Notes under the pieces: model-generated
Told to the model about the DNA's origin: nothing
The model's database searches: none
Seen by the model: the letters and a program-made list of their open reading frames with translations, nothing else
Translations under genes and position numbers: made by a program
Part shown: piece after piece, positions 14,108 to 22,072 of the stretch
Layout: each line of letters starts with the position of its first letter
Position numbering within the stretch: the stretch's first letter is position 1
NCBI GenBank assembly: GCA_964639505.1
Contig: CAZXDL010000010.1
Location: 1 to 28,650, forward strand
Direction of reading: 5' to 3'
Source of the DNA: CAZXDL01 sp964639505
GTDB lineage: Bacteria; Patescibacteriota; Saccharimonadia; Saccharimonadales; UBA4665
DNA: 28,650 bases

Positions 14108-15375
14108 CAACTTACACTTTCTATATCTGTAGCTTCTTCTAGTTTCAGATTTTTTAAGTCACCTAAATCATCCTCGTACCCGGCGTATCCGTTCATGTAT
14201 AGATGATCCCAGCATGCGGTTTTCAAGCCATAACATCCTTGTATTCCCGACTCTTCGGAGTGTAGGAGTAATAGGCTATCGAATAAGACATTATTAACTC
14301 TAATCCCTTTAGAGAAATAAATTACCAAGACATCGTATTTAGAGTTATGACCTACCTTGGCTCTGGGGCCTAGTAATATAGGCTCTACTAATGCCCAAGC
14401 CTCATCGGGATTGTAGTAATTATTTTCTCTATGATATAGAGGTATTACTCCCGCCACTATTTTATTTGTTAAAGGGTCCCTCCAACCGAACTGGATCATT
14501 AATATTTTTAGTGTTGGGCTTAGAGGATCCAAGGACGTTGTTTCAGTATCAAAGGCAATTATAGAGTCTGGATTTAAGCTATTTATAATATCCACAATCC
14601 TTTTAACATCATCTAAAGATCTTGCTAAAATTATTCTCTCTTTTTCTAATTTAGAAACAGATTGTCTAAAGGTATTTTCATCAAATTTAAATTTACCAGT
14701 GGCTATGTCCCTGGCTTTTTCAAAATCTCTTTGAATTACTTTTAGATAATCCGCTCCCCACATTCCAGCTGAACCTCTAGCATTTTGTCTAATGAAGCTA
14801 AGTATCTTAGGATGAAGTGACAAAACTACAGGTCCAAAGGGGGTAATACAAATTTCTCCTCTGTTACCGGTATTACTCTTCTTAGGTAGACCCAACATTT
14901 TTGTTGTTGCAGTACCTAATGAAATGATTACCTTAGGCTTGGCTATCAATAGTTCTTGTTTTAAATAAGGGAAACATTTTTGAAGGGTTGTTTGTGTAGG
15001 AGGAGTTTCTTCCGGAAAATCCTCTTCGGTTGGTTCACATTTTAGTAGATTTAAGACTGAGTAGGATAAATTACCGAATCCAGCTAACTTAGTTAAGGTA
15101 TTGATTACCCCTTTCTGTATTGCCTCTTGTTCTTTGGAAGATCGAAACTTCTGAGGTGGGCTTCCATGATCTTGGATTATGGCAATATCTACTTCTCTAT
15201 TTGTTAGGCTTACTATATGGGGATTTTTACACTTTAGTTTACAAACATTCTCACAGTATCTGGTATCTATAGTAGAAAAATCCGTTTTTAGTATTATCTG
15301 TTTAGCTACTGCTGGGGTTATTTTTGATTTAGAATACAAATCATCTAAAGATAAGGTTTGTAATTTATTAGCCAT
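14107..15375 (-). CDS. UDG-like domain fused to 3'-5' exonuclease motifs, partner of the DNA polymerase
   Basis: About 422 residues from the ATG at 15375; the frame runs to 15408 but that would start in the upstream terminator. Residue numbers below count from 15408. Residues about 50-230 resemble iron-sulphur family 4/5 uracil-DNA glycosylases: C56 and C60, then C124 and C145 spaced as for a 4Fe-4S cluster, IISLGTATTKMLGL and LSLHPKIL. The usual catalytic GEAPG loop is degenerate (QDHGSPP), so the domain may bind rather than excise uracil. Residues about 280-410 carry exonuclease motif I D287-x-E289 (FDTET) and motif II N355/D359 (GHNSKYD); motif III is in the next gene. SPO1-like phages have UDG-like, exonuclease and polymerase parts in one chain, so this looks like a split version. 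No clear ribosome binding site. Confidence 0.85.
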   Translation of the reverse strand: MANKLQTLSLDDLYSKSKITPAVAKQIILKTDFSTIDTRYCENVCKLKCKNPHIVSLTNREVDIAIIQDHGSPPQKFRSSKEQEAIQKGVINTLTKLAGFGNLSYSVLNLLKCEPTEEDFPEETPPTQTTLQKCFPYLKQELLIAKPKVIISLGTATTKMLGLPKKSNTGNRGEICITPFGPVVLSLHPKILSFIRQNARGSAGMWGADYLKVIQRDFEKARDIATGKFKFDENTFRQSVSKLEKERIILARSLDDVKRIVDIINSLNPDSIIAFDTETTSLDPLSPTLKILMIQFGWRDPLTNKIVAGVIPLYHRENNYYNPDEAWALVEPILLGPRAKVGHNSKYDVLVIYFSKGIRVNNVLFDSLLLLHSEESGIQGCYGLKTACWDHLYMNGYAGYEDDLGDLKNLKLEEATDIESVS

Positions 15376-15390
15376 ATAATAATAAAGAGT

Positions 15391-15423
15391 AAAAAAGATC
15401 AGAGTCAACGCCTTGATCTTTTG
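15391..15423 (-). terminator. Rho-independent terminator before the exonuclease/polymerase genes
   Basis: On the minus strand AAAAGATCA pairs with TGATCTTTT around a 12-base loop and ends in a run of six T. It lies 15 bases past the stop of the gene at 15438 and 16 bases before the ATG at 15375, so the polymerase genes need a promoter close to or inside it; TTGACT in the loop and TATTAT near the ATG are candidates. Confidence 0.75.
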
Positions 15424-15437
15424 TTTGAAGGGGTATG

Positions 15438-15872
15438 CTATTTCATAGCATTTCTGACATCAGTAAATAGACCTACTCCCATAATAGTACGAACTAATTC
15501 TTGATAGTATGGCCAGTAGGTAGATATCAGCGACAAAGTTAAGCTTTCTGCAAAAGAAGGGTCTCTTGTTTCCGAATTTTCATCCCCTAGAACCATTTTG
15601 TTTTTAATGTGACTTTCTAATAACCTATAAATTATAGGTTCTGGACCACTTGATTCTGGAGAGGAGGTTAAATCGAATAACTCGATTAGTTCTGACCAAG
15701 AAATATACGCAGAGTAAGGAGATCTCAATTCAAAGGATACTATATTAGAGTTTGGCCTTAATGCCATCTTTTTAAATATAAGTTTTACTTCTTTAATGCC
15801 AATAGGTATCCATCCTTTTGAAGGAGAGTTGGGTCCGCTGGATTTAAGATTCGCTTTAATCAACAAGTCCAT
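15438..15872 (-). CDS. Hypothetical protein, 144 aa
   Basis: Not recognised. Mixed alpha/beta character: strands near residues 3-9 and 43-50 (IVSFELRSPYSAYISW), helices near 58-66, 80-92 and 108-140. No signal peptide, no cysteine clusters. It follows the 51-aa membrane protein gene by 18 bases, shares its promoter P5, and ends in the terminator at 15391-15423. Confidence 0.7.
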   Translation of the reverse strand: MDLLIKANLKSSGPNSPSKGWIPIGIKEVKLIFKKMALRPNSNIVSFELRSPYSAYISWSELIELFDLTSSPESSGPEPIIYRLLESHIKNKMVLGDENSETRDPSFAESLTLSLISTYWPYYQELVRTIMGVGLFTDVRNAMK

Positions 15873-15890
15873 ATCGATCTCAAAGGTTAA

Positions 15891-16046
15891 TTAATCTCCG
15901 CTTGGTTGATTATTATATTCTTTCTCTTTACTTAACAAACTTTGCATCTTTGTCCAGAACATAGCATTACCCAGTAATAATAAAAACGCTAATAATACCC
16001 AAAATACGTATACTAAGCTTTTTAGACCGTTTGGTAAAAATTCCAT
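15891..16046 (-). CDS. Small membrane protein, 51 aa
   Basis: One strong hydrophobic helix at residues about 11-31 (LVYVFWVLLAFLLLLGNAMF), then a charged tail rich in K/E/N. AGGA lies 8-11 bases upstream of the ATG. First gene after promoter P5. Too short to assign; could be a holin-like or envelope-modifying protein, but nothing in the context supports lysis. Confidence 0.7.
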   Translation of the reverse strand: MEFLPNGLKSLVYVFWVLLAFLLLLGNAMFWTKMQSLLSKEKEYNNQPSGD

Positions 16047-16092
16047 ATTTTTTTCCTAATCCAGAAAAAACAATATAGGTTATAACATTATT

Positions 16093-16101
16093 CTTATACC
16101 A
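16093..16101 (-). promoter_or_regulatory. Putative phage-sigma promoter P5 (TGGTATAAG)
   Basis: Same 9-base motif plus AA, located between the HU terminator and the 51-aa membrane gene, 46 bases before its ATG. No -35 box. Confidence 0.7.
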
Positions 16102-16132
16102 AGAATATATTTGATTATTGGGAATATACTCT

Positions 16133-16170
16133 AAAAAAATAAACCCCTTATTTAAGGGGTTTATTTTTAA
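16133..16170 (-). terminator. Strong terminator after the HU-like gene
   Basis: A nearly perfect hairpin of about 15 bp (AAATAAACCCCTTA paired with TAAGGGGTTTATTT) flanked by A and T runs on both sides, 12 bases past the HU stop. It could work in both directions. Confidence 0.85.
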
Positions 16171-16182
16171 GGTTGAGTGTTC

Positions 16183-16452
16183 TTACGCCATTTCAAAACT
16201 TGGGAAAGATTTGAACTTAATTACTGTCTTGGCAGGGATATCAATCAACTCTCTAGTTCTAGGATTATGTCCTCTTCTAGCTGGTTTATGTTCCAGCTTC
16301 AGCCTTCCAAAACCAGGGAGGACTACTTCTCCTTGATCCATCAAAACGTATTTGAGTTCTTCGATAACTGTCAAATACAGTCTATCCGCTTCTTTCTTGG
16401 TCGAATTCAAATTCGCAGACAACCCATTTACCACCATTGCACGATTACTCAT
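16183..16452 (-). CDS. HU/IHF-family DNA-bending protein
   Basis: 89 residues, standard for the family. The helical N-terminal half (MVVNGLSANLNSTKKEADRLY) is followed by GEVVLPGFGRLKLEHKPARR and the DNA-binding arm RRGHNPRTRELIDIP, with the conserved proline P64 that intercalates into DNA, and a closing strand VIKFKSFPSF. It probably compacts or bends phage DNA in replication or packaging. The ATG overlaps the stop of the 110-aa gene (ATGA), GGAAAAA is the only ribosome binding site, and a strong terminator follows. Confidence 0.93.
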   Translation of the reverse strand: MSNRAMVVNGLSANLNSTKKEADRLYLTVIEELKYVLMDQGEVVLPGFGRLKLEHKPARRGHNPRTRELIDIPAKTVIKFKSFPSFEMA

Positions 16453-16781
16453 TTTTCAATTTTTCCTTTATTTAGTCCAATATTTTTAAAAGTATATCCA
16501 AAAGAACAATTATAGGGATTTATTAATCCTCTATCGCTAGCCAGTCTTTGTGCTAGAAACTCATCATCGGCATTAACAGTGCCGAATGTTGGAGGCCTCC
16601 CCCAGTTTTCTTTCCAATAATCAGGAATAATCAGAAATCTATACTTCCCTTTTCCGAAAAAGAATTTGTACTGGGCTGCTGCCATAAGCCCATCCTCTTT
16701 TTCGGAGAAAGAAAATTCTTCTTCATATTCCTTAACCGTAGGAATCAACTTTTTGAAATTAATTCGTTTTCTAGTAGACAT
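16449..16781 (-). CDS. Hypothetical protein, 110 aa
   Basis: Not recognised. Basic N-terminus (MSTRKRINFKKL), then an acidic stretch, an aromatic strand (YKFFFGKGKYRFLIIPDYWKE) and a C-terminal basic tail. It is the first gene of a two-gene unit with HU. A sigma-70-like promoter (16788-16816) is placed so that its -10 box ends 6 bases before the ATG, and there is no ribosome binding site, so the message may be leaderless. Confidence 0.7.
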   Translation of the reverse strand: MSTRKRINFKKLIPTVKEYEEEFSFSEKEDGLMAAAQYKFFFGKGKYRFLIIPDYWKENWGRPPTFGTVNADDEFLAQRLASDRGLINPYNCSFGYTFKNIGLNKGKIEK

Positions 16782-16787
16782 TTCGTT

Positions 16788-16816
16788 ATTATATATAAGT
16801 TACTCTAATAAGTAAA
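16788..16816 (-). promoter_or_regulatory. Sigma-70-type promoter for the 110-aa gene and HU
   Basis: TTTACT, 17 bases, then TATAAT on the minus strand. The -10 box ends 6 bases before the ATG at 16781, which would put the start of transcription at the A of ATG. T at -7 marks it as host-type, unlike the TGGTATAAG sites. Confidence 0.6.
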
Positions 16817-16824
16817 GAGTTTTT

Positions 16825-18568
16825 TTAAGAAGATTGATAATTAACTAAATTTCTTACTGAGGCCGGAGCCTTAGCAAGATCAAGAGTTATTACTACACGT
16901 CGTCTCTGGGATATTCCCATGGTTATCTTTTTATCATCGCTTATAAAGTAGTCCTCTTCTTTCAAAGCTCTTAGAATAGCATTCTTTGAAAAGAAATCCT
17001 CTCCAGCCCTTTTAGCAAAATCCACGATTTCTTTATAAAAAGCCGAATACCAGATATGTATCAGATTAGGGTCTTTAGTATCTCTACTTACTATCTCCTC
17101 TGTAAGTGGTGTATTGATCTTGTTTTGTAAATGTTCTGCCGCTATTAAAAATTTTGATAAATTATTGTCCTCCTGTTGTTGCATATTTTCCATAACCGCT
17201 GTTCTAACTAGATATTCCATAAAGTCATATTCTGGATAGAATTCTTTGGCAAATTCTAATCCAAAGTATGCCGCAGAGGAGTAAACTTTACTAATTCTAT
17301 TAGTACATCCGCTTTTTACTAAGCAAAAATCAAGTTCCCTTATATTCTTTAGTAAAGTTTTTTTATCTATCGCACAAGATTCTAGAATCCAATGATATGC
17401 GATATTACCAAAGTCCTCACTTAGCTCCCTCATTATATGAAAGTTTCTTTGAGTATCTGGATTTTTTGGATCCAGAGAAGGAGGAACTCGAATAAATATA
17501 CAACGTTCTTTTGTAGCCGGGTCAAAGGGTAAATCTTCTCCTGCTATCAATAGAGACGCTCTTATCTTCTGATTAACAATTTTCTTTTTATCCGAGATAT
17601 CTGCAAGAGTTCTACCTTCTCTATCATACCAAGATCTAATCATACCTAGATGTTTGTTTGATTCCTCATTAGCTCTTAGTTCGTCAAGAAATAGGGGGAT
17701 GGATGCATAATATTCAGCTTTACGAAGGAATCCTACTCTTTGTCCAAGTTGTTGGACAGATGTACTTCCCATTCTCTCGGTAAATCCGTAAAAACTTTGC
17801 AGCCATCTCGCTATAGTAGATTTACCTTTACCTGCTTGACCCCATAACATGAGTGAGCCAAACCCATTATTATATTTGAAAATCTCATCAGAATATACAT
17901 TAGATTTGATCCAACCTACAGCAAGTAAAGCATCACCTAGTTCAGTCAGAACTGTACCTATACCATCAATTGCCTGTTTTAATAACAGCTTTGTTTCCTC
18001 GATCCCTTTAGAGGGTTTTAAGGAAGGAACTATATCTTCGATATGCTCACCATCAGAAATAGTTTTTATCTTAATACCTCTAGTGTCACTATTTGGCCAG
18101 AATACGTCATTTTCATCCGGAGTTACAACAGTTCCCTCTTTAGTTATTAAGACATCTCTAAACACCCAACAATTATATTCAGAGTTTCTACCAACAGAAT
18201 TACTCAGGCTAATAGTTTTATCAGGAAAGGTTCTATATATTAATCTCCAAATTGCTTCTAAATCATTGTCTTTACCCAACCATTCACAGTCACCATACCT
18301 AGCTACTAAGATTTTGAAACTTCTGGCAGTTACTTTCGTTTCGGAATCAACAAGGAAAGGAGGAAATACCTTTCCGTCGTATCTAATAATTTGTATTTCT
18401 CTATACCTATCTACGAAGTCTTCATAGACATTAAGAAGTTTTAATACAAAATTACTAAGCCGGATCTTTAATACTTTAAATTCCTTACCTTCTTTGACAA
18501 ACTTAGTTTTGAAATAACACCCTTTTTCCTGTGTTATAGAGCCTTCTTCTTCTAAGTCCAGCAACTCA
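16825..18568 (-). CDS. Superfamily 3 / AAA+ type helicase half of a primase-helicase
   Basis: About 580 residues. Motifs counted from the TTG at 18564: Walker A 242-250 (GQAGKGKST), Walker B with D294-E295 (IPLFLDELR), then a sensor-like region (RASLLIAGEDLPFD) and RCIFIRVPP. This is the layout of phage and P4/D5-like replicative helicases that open DNA at the fork. There is no credible start: the frame stays open into the gap, and the 55 bases next to the gap on each side are identical and in the same frame as the primase. Joining the two contigs on that overlap gives one continuous frame of 991 residues, so this is the C-terminal part of a primase-helicase rather than a separate gene. A hypothetical gene with its own promoter follows. 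Confidence 0.85.
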
Positions 18569-18778
18569 TCCGACGTGTCTTCAGGGGATTTTTTTAACTC
18601 TTCTTTTTGCTCTTCTTTTTGCTNNNNNNNNNNNNNNNNNNNNNNNNNNNNNNNNNNNNNNNNNNNNNNNNNNNNNNNNNNNNNNNNNNNNNNNNNNNNN
18701 NNNNNNNNNNNNNNNNNNNNNNNTCCGACGTGTCTTCAGGGGATTTTTTTAACTCTTCTTTTTGCTCTTCTTTTTGCT
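18569..18778. repeat. 55-base identical ends around a 100-N gap, in a 12-base tandem repeat
   Basis: Bases 18569-18623 and 18724-18778 are identical (55 bases), a common assembler k-mer length, so the 100 N between them are an assembly artefact. The break falls in tandem copies of a 12-base unit coding for E-E-Q-K, which explains why the assembler stopped. True copy number is unknown but any whole number keeps the frame. Confidence 0.9.
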
Positions 18779-19955
18779 CTTCTTTTTGCTTTTCTTCTTG
18801 TTTCTCTTCAGGTTCTTCTAGTCCTTTTATTTCATTCCATAATTTATTCAGAGAAGCTGCCTCGGGATTCAATACTTCTTCCCTAGGTTTTACAGTCACT
18901 ATATTTGACCGTATAATATTCTCAAGCCCTCCTCCTTCATTTGAAGTTAAATTTTCGTCTATATCTTTATTGTTGGGGGGATAAACATGGACTAGGCCTT
19001 TAAGATTGGGCTTGATGCTCTCTAACTTTTGTCTGTACATATCTCCGGCATCATCCGGATCAAACAAAGTTATTATCTTTTTGTCTTTTCCATTGGCTTT
19101 TATCCAATCTATTTGTTCCTGAGATATTTGGCCTATAATGGCCATACCTGCCAGAGAACCGGACTCCATTATCGAAATCCAGTCATTTTCCCCCTCGACC
19201 AACATTATCACAGGGCTCTTGTTGAAATAGTCTTGGCCATAAAATTGATAGCCGTTTAAACTGTATTTCTTCGGCAGTTGATATTGAATCTTCTTAAGGG
19301 GATCCTTGAAAGTAAAATGACTTATCTGCCCCTTGCAATAATGGGGATAAATAAAACAATTGGAAGGTAGAAAATCCTTATCTTTTTTATTGATTAATCC
19401 ACTAGCTTTTATCAATTCAAACTCAATACCAACACCTGTCAGATATTCTACTAAGCCCCCATCGGAGAATCCGATATTGAACTTATCAATACTTTCAGGT
19501 TTGTGCTTTCTAACTTCCAGTTGATATCTAAGAGGGGTTAGTCCACTTAACAAGGGGCTAGGTTTATTACAAGAATCAATTAAGCAGTTATGATAATAAC
19601 TTCCGGCTAGATTAAATATTTGTTGTATAGGATTATAATCATTCGGAATACTAATTCCATATTCCTCTGCCAGTTGTTTTGCTGCAATTTTCAAGGAGAC
19701 TTGCTGTCTTATAGCTTGCCAATTCAAAATATCTCCATGTTGCCCGCAAGAGAAACATTTGTAGAATGAATTGGAATAGCTATCTTCTTCGTGTTTGACT
19801 CGAAAACAATCGTGATGCCCACAAAAAGGGCAAGCTTCTACAGTCTTATCTCCATCTATTTTCCAGTTTTTTTCTCCGACTAATCTAAAGGTTACTCCTA
19901 GATCTTTTTCTAATTTAGAAATAAGACTTATTTGTTGTTTAATTACATCAAACAT
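18724..19955 (-). CDS. DNA primase half (zinc finger + TOPRIM) of a primase-helicase
   Basis: About 410 residues before the gap. Makes RNA primers at the replication fork. The N-terminal zinc finger is C42-x2-C45 (CPFCGHHDC) with C67-x2-C70 (CFSCGQHG). The TOPRIM core carries E255 in VEGEND and D299/D301/D302 in DPDDAGD. The last 60 or so residues are a charged, low-complexity linker of E-E-Q-K repeats. In the assembly the frame runs through the N run and ends soon after, but removal of the duplicated 55 bases makes it continuous with the helicase to its left. The ATG has no strong ribosome binding site; TATAAC lies about 12 bases before it. Confidence 0.9.
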
Positions 19956-19976
19956 AAAGTAGAGTTAGTTATACGC

Positions 19977-20603
19977 TTAAAAGTTGAATTCTAATTGTTT
20001 ATTACTGCTTTTACTACCCCTGGTACCTATTTGAGATTTTTTTGGTTTGGGGAGGGTAGGGGTAGAGCTTATGGTGCTTTTACGATTTTCTAAGGATTTG
20101 TATAAATCCTGATTATTAAATAATCTATTCAACTCATTAGTTAAGTATTCTATATCCGAGTTATTAACTGAATACTTCTTAACCTGACATACTATATATT
20201 CTATCAGAATAGCAGGTGAAATCATTTCCCTAGCAAAGACATCTCTATTTATAGAGAAATCAAAAATATAGCCATTTGTTAATTTAATTTGTAGTGTTAC
20301 AGAATAATCCGTGTTATTAATCCAGAGTACTATAGGGGGTCCATTTCCGGTTTCACTATATTCTTCCTGGTAAACAATTTTACATGTAAATCGTTTATCA
20401 ACTTCTTTCTTATACGCCCTCATTAACTCCGAAGTATAAAAGGTTGGATTATTTAAATTAATTAACTTTTCTTTCCAAGAAATAGGGCCTATCCCATTAG
20501 AGTAGGTACCTGAAGTATTACCGTAGAGACCTGAAGTATTACCGTAGGGACCTGGAGGGTTATAAAAAATGGTAGGAGCGATAGGGGGATTAAAAACATT
20601 CAT
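19977..20603 (-). CDS. Hypothetical protein with repeat-rich N-terminus, 208 aa
   Basis: Not recognised. Residues 1-40 are rich in P/G/N/Y and contain a 7-residue tandem repeat (YGNTSGL, YGNTSGT). Residues about 42-165 look like a compact alpha/beta domain (LINLNNPTFYTSELMRAYKK, VLWINNTDYSVTLQIKL). The end is basic and finishes QLEFNF, which resembles a C-terminal beta-clamp binding peptide. The ATG overlaps the stop of the nuclease gene (ATGA). Its place between nuclease and primase suggests a replication or recombination role. Confidence 0.7.
   Translation of the reverse strand: MNVFNPPIAPTIFYNPPGPYGNTSGLYGNTSGTYSNGIGPISWKEKLINLNNPTFYTSELMRAYKKEVDKRFTCKIVYQEEYSETGNGPPIVLWINNTDYSVTLQIKLTNGYIFDFSINRDVFAREMISPAILIEYIVCQVKKYSVNNSDIEYLTNELNRLFNNQDLYKSLENRKSTISSTPTLPKPKKSQIGTRGSKSSNKQLEFNF
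20508..20549. repeat. 21-base direct tandem repeat, two copies, inside the 208-aa gene
   Basis: Two adjacent 21-base units that differ at one base, beginning acctgaagtattaccgtag on the plus strand, with the start of a third unit. They keep the frame and encode a 7-residue repeat, so the copy number can change without breaking the gene. Confidence 0.85.
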
Positions 20604-21517
20604 AATTTAAGAAGAATTTCTTGCTTTATTGGAAACCATCGTTTGGTATTAAGTTCTACACTTTTTAGTTCCTTATTTTTACATCCTATTTGGTCAAATT
20701 TACACCATTTACAATAATAGCCTCTTATGTGTTTGAAATAACCTAATTCTTTCAGCATTTCTACCACTCCCTCTAGAGACATCTCTATTTTGTTTTTTAT
20801 TGTATTTTCGATATCTTGTTTTCCAACGTAGTCTTCTAATAGTATTTCTCCAGCATTCATAAAATAGATTCCCGTTTGGACACCAATTATTTTATGAATA
20901 CCATAATGTACTAATACTTTATACCAGTCTAATTGAGGTTTCTTTGGGGTTAATCCCCCTTCTTCTCCTCCTGTTTTATGATCTATTACTATAGCATCCA
21001 AGCATTCTAGTAATATAACTAGATCCAAAACTCCTCTATAGTAAACGTCTTTAGAGAAAAATTCAGTCGGTTTATAATCTTTGGTTATACCTACTTTTAC
21101 TTCTGTATATATTCTCTTAATAGGATTTAACCTAATAAAAGAATTAATTCTTTCTTCAAATTTACTCAAGTTTACATAATTAGACCCTACTTTTTCCTCC
21201 CAAATTTCCCCCTTTAACCCAGAGAGTTCATATTTAGTTTTAGTTGCCGCATAAGCTACTTCTAAGGTATCTCCCTTTACTATTCTTTCCGCTATTTCAT
21301 GTAAAGCTAACCCCGTCGCTGCAGATATAGGATCTTCTCGTATATCTAATTCTTTGGGTACTTTAACTTTAAGAACATATTGTAAATAAAAGCTGAAAGG
21401 ACATCTCTTCAGCATGAAGTATTTAGAATACGACCAAGGAGCAAAGCTTCCCAGGCTAACTTCAGGGAGGTTTACTTTACTGTCTAAATCTACGACTAAG
21501 TCTACAAATTCTTTCAT
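20600..21517 (-). CDS. PD-(D/E)XK nuclease, RecB/Cas4-like with predicted Fe-S cluster
   Basis: 305 residues. Motifs in order: WSYSKYFMLKRCPFSFYLQY with C39; GLALHEIAE with H73; D165 (GVLDLVI); D179-x-K181 (IVIDHKTG); Q195-x3-K200-like QLDWYK; and C269-x2-C272 with C279 near the C-terminus. C39 plus the three C-terminal cysteines match the 4Fe-4S arrangement of AddB and Cas4 nucleases. It probably trims DNA ends in recombination or replication, or degrades host DNA. It directly follows the 170-aa gene (stop and start adjacent) and overlaps the next one by 4 bases, so it belongs to the replication operon. Confidence 0.88.
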   Translation of the reverse strand: MKEFVDLVVDLDSKVNLPEVSLGSFAPWSYSKYFMLKRCPFSFYLQYVLKVKVPKELDIREDPISAATGLALHEIAERIVKGDTLEVAYAATKTKYELSGLKGEIWEEKVGSNYVNLSKFEERINSFIRLNPIKRIYTEVKVGITKDYKPTEFFSKDVYYRGVLDLVILLECLDAIVIDHKTGGEEGGLTPKKPQLDWYKVLVHYGIHKIIGVQTGIYFMNAGEILLEDYVGKQDIENTIKNKIEMSLEGVVEMLKELGYFKHIRGYYCKWCKFDQIGCKNKELKSVELNTKRWFPIKQEILLKL

Positions 21518-22030
21518 TTAGTGTCTATATTTATCGTTATCATTCTTGACATAAAAAGTAGTTGCTAAAGAAGGTTTTAAGTAACCAAGAGTCTGTAAAT
21601 TCATCTCTAGTTGCATTATTAATATATCAATTTGATCTAATCTTTCCTGAGTAAAATACCCAGGAATATTACTGTATAGGTTCCGACTTTCTTTCAAATA
21701 ACTTAATAGTCCGAATACACTGGGTAATGTCACAAATTTTAATTGATGTTTGAAATATCTTAATAAAGGTTGAGAAGATAGATAAGATATCTCTCTCACA
21801 ACAGAATTATAGGTGACTACTGCTGGGTATAGAATTATGAAGCTATCAGGGTGTTCCCGGATCAAATGCCCGAAAAAAGTTATATCTTCGTTATTTTTAA
21901 ACGACCTTACTGATAATAAAGAGGATTTAGGACTTTTGTCCAAATGAAAAAGAGAAGATACTTCATTCAAGAAGGTCTTCTCTTTAGACTGTTCATCACT
22001 CAAGCTATCTTCTAAAGTTTTATTACCCAT
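21518..22030 (-). CDS. Hypothetical protein, 170 aa
   Basis: Not recognised. Polar N-terminus (residues 1-35), then hydrophobic strands and helices (ITFFGHLIREHPDSFIILYPAV, FVTLPSVFGLLSYLKES) and a helix with LDQIDILIMQLEMNLQTL. AGGTAA precedes the ATG closely. It begins the unit after the terminator at 22038-22064 and is immediately followed by the nuclease gene. Confidence 0.7.
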   Translation of the reverse strand: MGNKTLEDSLSDEQSKEKTFLNEVSSLFHLDKSPKSSLLSVRSFKNNEDITFFGHLIREHPDSFIILYPAVVTYNSVVREISYLSSQPLLRYFKHQLKFVTLPSVFGLLSYLKESRNLYSNIPGYFTQERLDQIDILIMQLEMNLQTLGYLKPSLATTFYVKNDNDKYRH

Positions 22031-22037
22031 TTACCTA

Positions 22038-22064
22038 AAAAAAGCAAAGAATATGCTTTTTTTG
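22038..22064 (-). terminator. Rho-independent terminator after the zinc-finger-like gene
   Basis: AAAAAAAGCA pairs with TGCTTTTTTT around a 7-base loop: 10 bp of stem that merges with a T-run on either strand. It lies 8 bases past the stop of the gene at 22073, and the next ATG follows 7 bases later. Confidence 0.75.
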
Positions 22065-22072
22065 ATTAACTC

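Noticed and set aside
14107..14110. TGA recoded as a sense codon to fuse exonuclease and polymerase
   Set aside because: Reading through the TGA meets a TAG three codons later, and several other genes here use TGA as an overlapping stop.
16801..16825. Terminator-like hairpin with a T-run on the plus strand
   Set aside because: The stem is only 5 bp and no plus-strand gene runs into it; on the minus strand the same bases hold a good promoter.
18594..18723. Apparent C-terminus of the primase (SKKKSKKKS) just past the N run
   Set aside because: It arises because 100 N shift the frame; the duplicated 55 bases show the contigs should be merged and the frame is then open into the helicase.
18569..18778. 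A genuine long direct repeat or duplicated domain around the gap
   Set aside because: Exact 55-base identity at both contig ends with a default-length N spacer is the mark of an unmerged assembly overlap.
20917..20926. A further TATACCA match inside the nuclease gene
   Set aside because: It lies within a coding region and does not match the full 9-base motif.
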